Position numbers and translations under genes: made by a program. A stretch of DNA of 64,000 nucleotides, from contig JAWLAY010000011.1 of the NCBI GenBank assembly GCA_041395245.1, forward strand, positions 133,559-197,558, read 5' to 3'. This DNA comes from Aquimonas sp041395245. Lineage in GTDB: Bacteria; Pseudomonadota; Gammaproteobacteria; Xanthomonadales; Xanthomonadaceae. This document shows positions 16,414 to 24,973 of this stretch, in pieces. Position 1 is the first letter of the stretch. Each line of letters opens with the position of its first letter. Under the pieces are notes generated by a model. It saw only the letters and a list, made by a program, of their open reading frames with translations. It had not been told where the DNA came from and ran no database searches.

Positions 16414-16886
16414 GTGTCGTAACGCACCGCGACGATTTCGTAGCTACGTTCACCACCGGGTGCCGAAATGCTGATGGCATCGCCTTCGCGCTTGCCGATC
16501 AGTGCGCGGGCAATCGGTGCCGACACCGAGATCAGACCCTGTTTGATGTCGGCTTCGAGGTCTCCCACGATTTGATAGGTGACTTCATCACCGGTGTCCA
16601 CATCGGACAGCTCGACGATGGCACCGAACACGATCTTGTCGCCGGGGTTCAACTTGCTGGTATCGATGACGTGGGCATGCGATAGCGCGCCCTCCAGCTC
16701 TTTGATGCGACCTTCGATGAAGCCCTGTTGCTCCCGCGCCGCGTGGTATTCGGCGTTTTCCTTAAGGTCGCCGTGCGCACGGGCCTCGGCGATGGCCGCG
16801 ATCACCGCCGGTCGTTTGACCGACTTCAGGTGCTCCAGCTCTTCGCGCAGGCGCTGCGATCCTTTCAGCGTCAATGGCGCTCGCAT
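16410..16886 (-). CDS. greA: Transcription elongation factor GreA
   Basis: Encodes 158 residues from an ATG with GAGG upstream. The N-terminal coiled coil carries the catalytic tip HGDLKENAEYHAAREQQ, whose acidic Asp and Glu enter the RNA polymerase secondary channel. The C-terminal FKBP-like domain ends EGDAISISAPGGERSYEIV. It rescues backtracked complexes by stimulating transcript cleavage. It sits 12 bases after carB, a common arrangement in Gammaproteobacteria. Confidence 0.97.
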   Translation of the reverse strand: MRAPLTLKGSQRLREELEHLKSVKRPAVIAAIAEARAHGDLKENAEYHAAREQQGFIEGRIKELEGALSHAHVIDTSKLNPGDKIVFGAIVELSDVDTGDEVTYQIVGDLEADIKQGLISVSAPIARALIGKREGDAISISAPGGERSYEIVAVRYDT

Positions 16887-16898
16887 GTGTTCAACTCC

Positions 16899-19800
16899 TC
16901 AGGCACGCAATTCGGCGTGCAATTCCTGCAATGACAAAACACCGCCCGTGCCGCGATAGGGCAAGGAATGCACCAATGCGCGGGCACCAGAGACGGTCGT
17001 GGAATAAGTCACCCGGTGCTGCAGTGCCTCGCGACGGATCGAGAACGAGTCCGCGATGGCCTGCCGCCCCTCGGTGGTGTTGACGATATACACGATTTCG
17101 CCGTTCTTGATGAGATCGACCACGTGCGGACGGCCTTCGGCCACCTTGTTGATCTGCGCGCAAGGCAGGCCATGCGATTGCAGGAATGCCTGGGTGCCGG
17201 TGGTGGCGATCAGACTGAACCCGCGTTCGAGCAGGGCTTTGGCCACCGGCAACAGGCGCGGCTTGTCCTGTTCGCGTACTGACACAAAGGCCTTGCCCGG
17301 CGGTGGCACCTTGATGGAAGCGGCTTCCTGCGCACGCGCGAAGGCCGCACCGAAGTCACGCCCTACCCCCATTACTTCGCCGGTAGAACGCATTTCCGGC
17401 CCGAGGATCGGATCGACGTTCTGAAACTTGGCGAAGGGGAAGATGGCCTCCTTCACGGCGAAATAGTCCGGCACGATCTCGCGTTCGGCCCCTTGCTGTG
17501 CCAACGATTGCCCGACCATGCAACGTGCGGCGATCTTGGCCAACGGACGCCCGGTCACCTTGGAGACGAAGGGCACGGTACGCGAGGCGCGCGGGTTGAC
17601 TTCCAGCACGTAGATCTTGCCGCCACCCTGATCATCCGTATGGATCGCGAACTGGGTGTTCATCAATCCGACCACTTTCAATTCACGCGCCATCGCCGCG
17701 ACCTGTTCGCGCAGTTGGTCCTGCAAGGCCGTCGATAGCGAGTAAGGCGGCAACGAGCACGAGGAGTCGCCGGAATGCACGCCCGCTTCCTCAATGTGCT
17801 CCATGATGCCGCCGATCAACACCTGACCGTCGGCGTCGGCGACCACATCGACATCGATTTCCACGGCATTGTCGAGGAAGCGGTCCAGCAGCACCGGCGA
17901 TTCATTCGACACGCTGACCGCATCGCGGATGTATCGACTCAGATCGGCATCGGAATACACCACTTCCATGGCACGGCCACCCAGCACGTAACTGGGGCGC
18001 ACCACCAGCGGATAGCCGATCTCGTGCGCCGCCGCCAGCGCCTGTTCGGCGGTGCGTGCGGTGCGGTTGGGCGGTTGATTGAGGCCCAGCTTGACGATCA
18101 TCTGCTGGAAGCGCTCACGGTCTTCGGCCAGATCGATGGAATCCGGCGTGGTGCCGATAATCGGCACGCCGGCTTCTTCCAGCGCACGCGCCAGCTTGAG
18201 CGGAGTCTGTCCGCCGTACTGCACGATCACGCCCTTGGGCTGTTCGCGCTCGACGATTTCCAGCACGTCTTCCAGCGTCAGCGGTTCAAAATACAGGCGA
18301 TCCGAGGTGTCGTAGTCGGTCGACACGGTTTCGGGATTGCAGTTGACCATGATGGTTTCGTAACCATCCTCGCGCATCGCGAGGGCCGCGTGCACGCAGC
18401 AGTAATCGAACTCGATGCCCTGCCCGATCCGGTTCGGGCCACCACCCAGCACCATGATCTTGTCGCGTGTCGTCGGCTCGGCTTCGCATTCGTCCTCGTA
18501 GGTCGAATACAGATACGCTGTGGACGTGGAGAACTCCGCCGCGCAGGAATCAACACGCTTGAACACCGGGCGCACTGCAAAGGCATGACGCAGTGCGCGC
18601 ACGGCCTTTTCGTCGGTACCCAGCAACCTGGCCAGACGCGCATCGGAGAACCCGCGTCGCTTGAGGAAGCGCAAACGCTCGGCATTCAACGACTCGATCC
18701 CTTGCGCGGCGACCTCGGCCTCGATGCGGATCAGCGCCTCGATCTGGCGCAGGAACCAGTGATCAATGCGGGTGAGACTGTAGACCTCGTCCAGACTCAA
18801 ACCGTGACGGAATGCATCGCCGACGTAGAACAGACGATCCGGTCCCGGCTCGCGCAACTGGCGACGCAGTTCCATTTGCCCGACATCATCCAATTGCGCA
18901 GGCAGAATGGGATCGAAGCCGGTGCGCCCGGTTTCCAGACCGCGCAGGGCTTTCTGCATCGATTCCGACAGACTGCGGCCAATCGCCATCACCTCGCCGA
19001 CCGACTTCATCTGGGTGGTCAGGCGTGAATCGGCCTGCGGGAACTTCTCGAAGGCAAAACGAGGAATCTTGGTGACGACGTAATCGATGGTCGGCTCGAA
19101 CGACGCGGGCGTGGCACCACCGGTGATGTCGTTGCGCAATTCGTCGAGGGTGTAACCCACCGCGAGCTTGGCGGCGATCTTGGCAATCGGGAAGCCCGTG
19201 GCCTTCGAGGCCAGTGCCGATGACCGCGACACGCGCGGGTTCATCTCGATCACCACAACGCGACCGTTGTTCGGGTTGATGCCGAACTGCACGTTGGAAC
19301 CCCCGGTATCCACACCGATCTTGCGCAGCACCGCGATGGAGGCGTCGCGCAGGCGCTGGTATTCCTTGTCCGTCAGTGTCTGCGCCGGGGCCACCGTGAT
19401 CGAATCACCGGTGTGCACACCCATCGCGTCGATGTTTTCGATGGAACACACGATGATGCAGTTGTCCGCCGTATCGCGGACCACTTCCATCTCGAATTCC
19501 TTCCAGCCCAGCACGGATTCTTCCACCAGCACTTCATGCACCGGCGACAGATCCAGGCCGCGCTTGACGATTTCCTCGAACTCCTCGCGATTGTAGGCGA
19601 TGCCGCCACCCGATCCGCCCAAGGTGAAGCTGGGCCGGATGATCGTCGGGTAACCGACCTTCGCCTGGGTCTCCAGTGCCTGCTCGAAGGTCCGCGCTAC
19701 CTCGGCCTTGGGGCATTCGAGTCCGATCTCGCCCATCGCGACGCGGAACAACTCGCGGTCTTCCGCCATGCGAATCGCTTCCCGCTTGGCGCCGATCAGT

Positions 19801-20141
19801 TCGACGCCGTATTTTTCCAGCACGCCGTTGTCGGCCAAGTCCAGCGCGCAGTTCAGCGCGGTCTGGCCGCCCATCGTGGGCAGCAACGCATCGGGCTTTT
19901 CCTTGGCGATGATCTTCTCGACCGTCTGCCAGTTGATCGGCTCGATATACACCGCGTCCGCCGTGTCCGGGTCGGTCATGATGGTGGCCGGGTTGGAGTT
20001 GACCAGCACCACGCGATAGCCCTCGGCCTTGAGCGCCTTGCAGGCTTGCGCACCCGAGTAATCGAACTCGCAGGCCTGTCCGATGACGATCGGACCAGCG
20101 CCGATGATGAGGATGGAGCGGAGATCAGTTCGCTTTGGCAT
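16899..20141 (-). CDS. carB: Carbamoyl-phosphate synthase large subunit
   Basis: Encodes 1080 residues from the ATG of PKRTDLRSILIIGAGPIVIG, the conserved N-terminus; a longer reading is rejected. Two homologous ATP-grasp halves are visible (GGQTALNCALDLADNG and QYGGQTPLKLARALEEAG; paired SIENIDAMGVHTGDSITVAP and EHIEEAGVHSGDSSCSLPP), and a C-terminal MGS-like allosteric domain ends the chain. With CarA it makes carbamoyl phosphate for arginine and pyrimidines. The start lies inside the end of the upstream membrane-protein gene (17-base overlap) with no obvious Shine-Dalgarno, so coupling is likely. Confidence 0.98.
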   Translation of the reverse strand: MPKRTDLRSILIIGAGPIVIGQACEFDYSGAQACKALKAEGYRVVLVNSNPATIMTDPDTADAVYIEPINWQTVEKIIAKEKPDALLPTMGGQTALNCALDLADNGVLEKYGVELIGAKREAIRMAEDRELFRVAMGEIGLECPKAEVARTFEQALETQAKVGYPTIIRPSFTLGGSGGGIAYNREEFEEIVKRGLDLSPVHEVLVEESVLGWKEFEMEVVRDTADNCIIVCSIENIDAMGVHTGDSITVAPAQTLTDKEYQRLRDASIAVLRKIGVDTGGSNVQFGINPNNGRVVVIEMNPRVSRSSALASKATGFPIAKIAAKLAVGYTLDELRNDITGGATPASFEPTIDYVVTKIPRFAFEKFPQADSRLTTQMKSVGEVMAIGRSLSESMQKALRGLETGRTGFDPILPAQLDDVGQMELRRQLREPGPDRLFYVGDAFRHGLSLDEVYSLTRIDHWFLRQIEALIRIEAEVAAQGIESLNAERLRFLKRRGFSDARLARLLGTDEKAVRALRHAFAVRPVFKRVDSCAAEFSTSTAYLYSTYEDECEAEPTTRDKIMVLGGGPNRIGQGIEFDYCCVHAALAMREDGYETIMVNCNPETVSTDYDTSDRLYFEPLTLEDVLEIVEREQPKGVIVQYGGQTPLKLARALEEAGVPIIGTTPDSIDLAEDRERFQQMIVKLGLNQPPNRTARTAEQALAAAHEIGYPLVVRPSYVLGGRAMEVVYSDADLSRYIRDAVSVSNESPVLLDRFLDNAVEIDVDVVADADGQVLIGGIMEHIEEAGVHSGDSSCSLPPYSLSTALQDQLREQVAAMARELKVVGLMNTQFAIHTDDQGGGKIYVLEVNPRASRTVPFVSKVTGRPLAKIAARCMVGQSLAQQGAEREIVPDYFAVKEAIFPFAKFQNVDPILGPEMRSTGEVMGVGRDFGAAFARAQEAASIKVPPPGKAFVSVREQDKPRLLPVAKALLERGFSLIATTGTQAFLQSHGLPCAQINKVAEGRPHVVDLIKNGEIVYIVNTTEGRQAIADSFSIRREALQHRVTYSTTVSGARALVHSLPYRGTGGVLSLQELHAELRA

Positions 20142-21561
20142 TGGAGATATCGGCTGAGGAATCGGAAACGGGGCGGCTGCCAGCGTCGAGAATCCGCACC
20201 TCGCGGACCGTTTCACGCGGGATGCTCAAGTCGAAACCGCCTTGTGCAGGAATCAGGGCAAGAACCAGTCGCGCTCGGGTCGCGTCCTTCAGGACGCCAC
20301 GACGCTGGGTGTTCCAGGTGGTTTCTACGACGACGGACCTTCCTTCGTAGGCGGCCAGCGCATCAAACGAAACGCGCCCCTGGGCATCTGGCGCGATATC
20401 GATGGCGGCCATTTCCTCAGGCGTGGGGACAGGCTCGATCATCTTATCGACCACATCCTCGGCGACCGGAACGCCGTCTTCCTTGCGAGTCCGGGCGATT
20501 TCGCGGGCGCGTTTCTGTTCGCTGAGTGAGGAAGCGGTCACCCGATTCAATGAAAGGCGTACGGGGTCGATGCCGCTGACCCGAACATAGGGGCTGAGCG
20601 CCGACATCAAGCTCTCGCCGCTCAACATGCTGAACTGCTGGAAGCCAAGCGCGGCGCTGGGGCGCGTTTCGATACGAAATTCACCGCCTTCGCGGGTGAA
20701 CTGCCCCCACGCGTGCAGCAGGTCGTCCTCCGCCTGCAATCCTTGCGACAACAGCAGTGATTGCACGCCATCAAGGTGGGCCTGCAGAAATTGCTCGACG
20801 GTGATGTCCTGGAGGTCGGCGCAGTAAGCATTGCGCGCGGCGAGAAAGCCCTGGTCGCGAAACACCACCGACGCATCGCCCAGCGTCGCACCGATCAGCG
20901 CTTCAGGGCGAAGCCTGCCCTCGCCGGGTACGCGCAAGCCAAGCCGCGCCTCCATGCTGCCTACGCCAGGCGTTTCGAGATTCATCAGATAGGCCAACAC
21001 GCCCGGACTGCTTTGCTCAGCCTGAATGGTCAGCACCGACTCGCCCACGTCCAATCCCATCGATTGGAGATCCGTGCGATCCCAAGCGTCGACCTTGCAG
21101 CCCGCTGCCTCCATCGGCAAGCCTGTGTAGGCGCCGATCAAGCCCGATTGCGGCCCGGTGGGCAGGCCTTCGATTTCGAGATTGACCAAGCTGAACCCGA
21201 TCCGATTCGGCAATTCGTCCGGCATGCCGAACAAACTGGAGCGCACCAGCCACCACAATCCCGGCGTATGAATCTCCATCCGTCGCGCACGCACCAGCAC
21301 ATCACCGCCCAGCGCGGGTCGCATGCGAATACCGCTGATGCCGATATCGCCCGCGAACGTGAAGTAGCTGTTGTCGCGGGCGACTTCCACCATGCCCGCC
21401 ACTTGCTTCAGTTGTTTGTCGATGCCGGCACTGATTCGCCACCACAACAAGCCATACAACAGCACCAGCGGCAACCCTACCCAGAGCAAGGCCCGGACAA
21501 AAATGCCGCTGACGGTCACACCACCGACCGAGGCACCACGCGAACGAGCGGAACGAGCCAT
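20125..21561 (-). CDS. Single-span membrane protein of unknown function between carA and carB
   Basis: Encodes 478 residues. One transmembrane helix near the N-terminus (VRALLWVGLPLVLLYGLLWW) follows a short basic cytoplasmic segment. The rest, about 430 residues, should be periplasmic and shows alternating strand-like patterns (SYFTFAGDIGISGIRMRP, LNLEIEGLP, FRIETRPSAALGF) that recall YdgA or AsmA-like proteins, but I cannot assign a family. It is 13 bases after carA and overlaps carB, so it is transcribed with pyrimidine/arginine genes. An extra gene between carA and carB is known in other gammaproteobacteria. Confidence 0.8.
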   Translation of the reverse strand: MARSARSRGASVGGVTVSGIFVRALLWVGLPLVLLYGLLWWRISAGIDKQLKQVAGMVEVARDNSYFTFAGDIGISGIRMRPALGGDVLVRARRMEIHTPGLWWLVRSSLFGMPDELPNRIGFSLVNLEIEGLPTGPQSGLIGAYTGLPMEAAGCKVDAWDRTDLQSMGLDVGESVLTIQAEQSSPGVLAYLMNLETPGVGSMEARLGLRVPGEGRLRPEALIGATLGDASVVFRDQGFLAARNAYCADLQDITVEQFLQAHLDGVQSLLLSQGLQAEDDLLHAWGQFTREGGEFRIETRPSAALGFQQFSMLSGESLMSALSPYVRVSGIDPVRLSLNRVTASSLSEQKRAREIARTRKEDGVPVAEDVVDKMIEPVPTPEEMAAIDIAPDAQGRVSFDALAAYEGRSVVVETTWNTQRRGVLKDATRARLVLALIPAQGGFDLSIPRETVREVRILDAGSRPVSDSSADISNAKAN

Positions 21562-21574
21562 GACAACCTCCTGA

Positions 21575-22705
21575 TCAGGAACGATTGGCGCGAATCATCG
21601 CCAGGAACTCATCGAATAACGCGGACACATCATGCGGACCGGGAGCGGCTTCGGGATGCCCCTGAAAACTGAAGGCGGGCGCATCGGTCAGCGCAATGCC
21701 CTGCAGCGAACCATCGAAAAGGGACCGGTGGGTTGCCTGCACGTTCGCCGGCAGACTGGCCTCATCGACGGCAAAGCCGTGGTTCTGACTGGAGATCATC
21801 ACTCGCCCACTACGCAAGTCCTGGACAGGGTGATTGGCGCCGTGATGACCGAACTTCATCTTCAGGGTTCTGGCACCTGATGCCAGGCCCAGCAACTGGT
21901 GCCCGAGACAGATGCCGAAGATTGGCAGCCTCGCCGCGATGAATCCGCGAATGGCGGCGATCGCGTAGTCGCAGGGTTCGGGATCACCGGGGCCGTTGGA
22001 GAGAAACACGCCGTCGGGCTTCATCGCAAACACCTCATTCGCCGGTGTTTGCGCGGGAACAACGGTCAGTCGACAGCCGCGATCAGCGAGCATGCGCAGG
22101 ATGTTGCGCTTGACGCCAAAGTCGTACGCGACGACGTGGAATTGGCCGCTGGACGTGGCAAAGTCGCCGCGATCCATGTCCAGACTGCCCTGCTCGAAGG
22201 TGTAGGTCTGTGCCTCGCACACTTCCTTGGCCAGGTCCATGCCCTTCAAACCGGGAAAGGCGCGCGCTTGGGCAACCGCATCCTCGACGCTCACGCCCTC
22301 ACCAGCGGTCAGACACGCGTTCTGTGCGCCACCATCGCGCAACAGACGGGTCAGCTTGCGCGTGTCGATTTCGGCAATGGCCACCACGCCGCGTGCCTGC
22401 AACCAGGCTGTCAGGTCGGATTCGCTGCGCCAGTTGCTGGCCGGTGTCGGCAGTTCACGGATGATCAGCCCCGAGGCCAGAACCGCCGCCGATTCGTCGT
22501 CCTGATCTGTGCAGCCGGTATTGCCGATGTGCGGATAGGTCAGGGTGACGATCTGCCGGGCGTAGGACGGATCGGTGAGGATTTCCTGATACCCGGTCAT
22601 GGCGGTGTTGAACACCACTTCACCGACGCGCGTACCAACGGCTCCGGCGGAAAGCCCGTGGAAGACGGTGCCATCGGCCAGAGCAAGCAATGCAGGTTGA
22701 TTCAC
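21575..22705 (-). CDS. carA: Carbamoyl-phosphate synthase small subunit (glutamine amidotransferase)
   Basis: Encodes 376 residues. The N-terminal CPSase domain begins PALLALADGTVFHG and contains GEVVFNTAMTGYQEILTDPS. The C-terminal class I amidotransferase shows GPGDPEPC, the nucleophile in FGICLGHQLLGLA and the His-Glu pair in FQGHPEAAPGPHD. It hydrolyses glutamine and channels ammonia to CarB. It is the first gene of the carA-orf-carB-greA-rpfE-recJ run and has its own promoter. Confidence 0.98.
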   Translation of the reverse strand: MNQPALLALADGTVFHGLSAGAVGTRVGEVVFNTAMTGYQEILTDPSYARQIVTLTYPHIGNTGCTDQDDESAAVLASGLIIRELPTPASNWRSESDLTAWLQARGVVAIAEIDTRKLTRLLRDGGAQNACLTAGEGVSVEDAVAQARAFPGLKGMDLAKEVCEAQTYTFEQGSLDMDRGDFATSSGQFHVVAYDFGVKRNILRMLADRGCRLTVVPAQTPANEVFAMKPDGVFLSNGPGDPEPCDYAIAAIRGFIAARLPIFGICLGHQLLGLASGARTLKMKFGHHGANHPVQDLRSGRVMISSQNHGFAVDEASLPANVQATHRSLFDGSLQGIALTDAPAFSFQGHPEAAPGPHDVSALFDEFLAMIRANRS

Positions 22706-22830
22706 AGAGGGGTCGCCTTTGATGAGCTGGGACTTCCGATTCCCCGCATCGTAAAGCGCTGTTGCGCAAGAAAAACCGGGCCAGCGATTGCGGGTCCGGG
22801 TCGACGATGCGAGGGTTCAGGCGAGTGCGA

Positions 22831-22859
22831 ATTGTAGATTTCCAGACCCGCGCTGTCCA
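22831..22859 (-). promoter_or_regulatory. Sigma-70 promoter of the carA operon
   Basis: TGGACA, a 17-base spacer and TACAAT on the minus strand give a leader of about 118 nt before carA. No arginine or pyrimidine operator could be recognised by eye. The remainder of the 200-bp gap to dapB shows nothing else. Confidence 0.75.
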
Positions 22860-22905
22860 CCCGAGCGCGTACGCGCAATCGGCATATCGGCGCGACGCGG
22901 ATTCG

Positions 22906-23682
22906 CTACACGTCGAACAGATCGTCGAGCGAATAGCGTCCGGGTGACTGGCGCGCCAGCCATCGCGCGGCCTTCAGGGCACCATGAGCAAAGACATCGC
23001 GACTGGCCGCGTGATGCGCCAGCTCGATGTGCTCGCTGGCGGCGAAGAAACTGACCCGGTGATCACCCACTACGTCGCCACCACGCAGCGCGTGGAATCC
23101 GATCTCGCCGGACTGACGCGTCGCGCTCACGCCTTCGCGACCATGCCGCGCCACGGCGGAGAGGTCCACACCACGCGCCGCTGCCACCGCTTTCCCGAGT
23201 CGCAGAGCGGTTCCCGAAGGCGCGTCCTTCTTGTGGTGATGATGGACTTCGACGACTTCGCAATCCCAGTCGGGCAAGGCCGCAGCCGCCTGCTGCACCA
23301 AACGGGTCAACAAGGCAATGCCGAGACTGAAGTTGGCGGCCCACAACACGGGAATACGGGAACTCCAGCTTGCCAAGGCCGCTTGCGCCGCATCATCAAG
23401 TCCGGTGGTGCCGGAGACCAACGCCGCACCGCGCGCGACGCAGACTTCGCCCAGCGCGTGCAAACCCGAGGGTGCGCTGAAGTCCACCGCCACATCGAAA
23501 GCCGGTGCATGCGCCAGTTGACTCGGTTGCAGGACCGACAGTGCACCCAGATCCGCACGCGGCGCACTGGCCACGGCGGCCACCAGATGCAGTTGCGGAT
23601 GCTCGGCCAGACTGGCGATCAGACTGCGCCCCATGCGCCCGGATGCCCCGTGGATCAACAAGCGGATACGCGGCTCGGTCAT
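22906..23682 (-). CDS. dapB: 4-hydroxy-tetrahydrodipicolinate reductase
   Basis: Encodes 258 residues from the ATG after GGGGGAC. The nucleotide-binding loop is HGASGRMGRSLI, and the catalytic segment is VEVHHHHKKDAPSGTAL. It reduces the dipicolinate precursor in lysine and diaminopimelate synthesis. Some relatives in this order show altered length; this one is close to the usual 260-270. It follows dnaJ by 16 bases in the same direction. Confidence 0.96.
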   Translation of the reverse strand: MTEPRIRLLIHGASGRMGRSLIASLAEHPQLHLVAAVASAPRADLGALSVLQPSQLAHAPAFDVAVDFSAPSGLHALGEVCVARGAALVSGTTGLDDAAQAALASWSSRIPVLWAANFSLGIALLTRLVQQAAAALPDWDCEVVEVHHHHKKDAPSGTALRLGKAVAAARGVDLSAVARHGREGVSATRQSGEIGFHALRGGDVVGDHRVSFFAASEHIELAHHAASRDVFAHGALKAARWLARQSPGRYSLDDLFDV

Positions 23683-23698
23683 GTCGTCCCCCACACTC

Positions 23699-24823
23699 TC
23701 AACTGGTCATGTTTTCGAAAAATCGTTTGACGCCATCGAACCACGAACTGGCACGCGGCGAGTGCGCCTGTGCATCGGCGCCCTCGAATGTACCCTCGAA
23801 CTCCTCCAGCAATTCGCGCTGCCGCTTGGTGAGCTTGACGGGCGTTTCCACCACCACGCGACAAAGCAGATCACCGGTGCTGTGACTGCGTACCGATTTG
23901 ACGCCCTTGCCGCGCAACCGGAACAGCTTGCCGGTCTGGGTTTCCGCCGGCACCTTGATCAAGGCCTCGCCATCCAGCGTCGGCACCACCAATTCCGCAC
24001 CCAGCGCGGCCTGCGAGAAGCGGATCGGCACTTCGCAATACAGATCGTTCCCGTCACGCTGGAAAATCTCGTGCTGCTGCACCCGCACTTCGACATACAA
24101 GTCGCCTGCGGCAGCACCATTGGGGCCTGCTTCGCCTTCGCCACTCAGACGGATGCGGTCGCCGGTGTCCACACCCGCAGGAATCTTGACCTTGAGGGTC
24201 TTCTCGGATTCGACACGCCCCGCACCCTGACACTTCTTGCAGGGATTCTTGATTCGTTTGCCCGAGCCACCGCAGTGCGGACAGGTCTGCTGCACGGAAA
24301 AGATGCCCTGTTGCATCCGCACTCGCCCGTGCCCACCACAGGTACTGCAGGTTTCCACCACGCCGTCGGTGGAGCCACTGCCTTTGCAGGGCTCACAGGC
24401 GACAACGGTCGGAACGACGATCTCTTTCTCGACACCGAAGACCGCCTCTTCCAACTCAAGGTCGAGCACATAGCGCAGATCGGCACCGCGCCGCGGCCCG
24501 CGCTGACGCGCTCCACCACCGAAGATGTCGCCAAAAATATCCCCGAAGATGTCGCCGACATCGGCGAAACCGGGACCGCCACGCCCCCCGCCCATTCCCC
24601 CTTCAAACGCGGCGTGCCCGTGCTGGTCATACAGGCGACGTTTGGACGCATCGGACAGCACTTCGTAGGCCTCCTTGGCCTCCTTGAAGTTGGCCTCGGC
24701 CTGCGCGTCATTGGGATTGCGATCAGGGTGGAACTTCATGGCGAGGCGACGATAGGCCTTCTTCAGCTCATCGTCGCTGGCGTTGCGCTGCACACCTAAC
24801 ACTTCGTAGTAGTCGCGTTTCAT
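23699..24823 (-). CDS. dnaJ: Chaperone protein DnaJ
   Basis: Encodes 374 residues from the ATG of KRDYYEVLGV; an upstream in-frame extension crosses a hairpin and is rejected. Domains in order: J domain with HPD in KFHPDRNP, Gly/Phe-rich linker (GGMGGGRGGPGFADVG), four zinc-binding repeats (CEPCKGSG, CSTCGGHG, CPHCGGSG, CKKCQGAG) and the substrate-binding C-terminal domain. It delivers unfolded clients to DnaK and stimulates its ATPase. Confidence 0.98.
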   Translation of the reverse strand: MKRDYYEVLGVQRNASDDELKKAYRRLAMKFHPDRNPNDAQAEANFKEAKEAYEVLSDASKRRLYDQHGHAAFEGGMGGGRGGPGFADVGDIFGDIFGDIFGGGARQRGPRRGADLRYVLDLELEEAVFGVEKEIVVPTVVACEPCKGSGSTDGVVETCSTCGGHGRVRMQQGIFSVQQTCPHCGGSGKRIKNPCKKCQGAGRVESEKTLKVKIPAGVDTGDRIRLSGEGEAGPNGAAAGDLYVEVRVQQHEIFQRDGNDLYCEVPIRFSQAALGAELVVPTLDGEALIKVPAETQTGKLFRLRGKGVKSVRSHSTGDLLCRVVVETPVKLTKRQRELLEEFEGTFEGADAQAHSPRASSWFDGVKRFFENMTS

Positions 24824-24885
24824 CGTCGAATTCGGAACTCGTTCTAGCGGATCGATGCGGCTGGAAAATCCGCAACTCGGTTCAA

Positions 24886-24920
24886 CGACAAGGCCGCAGA
24901 GGTCGTCTGCGGCCTTGTCG
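24886..24920 (-). terminator. Long hairpin between dnaK and dnaJ
   Basis: A perfect 15-bp stem (CGACAAGGCCGCAGA and its complement) has a 5-base loop. On the minus strand it is not followed by a good U tract, so it is probably a partial terminator or mRNA-stabilising hairpin that lowers dnaJ relative to dnaK. Confidence 0.6.
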
Positions 24921-24973
24921 GGCGGTGAATCGCACACGTATGGGGCGGACCTCGCGCCCCATCGGCGCTGTCA

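Noticed and set aside
17775..19028. 417-codon plus-strand open frame opposite carB
   Set aside because: Antisense shadow; His/Gln/Arg-rich composition typical of such frames.
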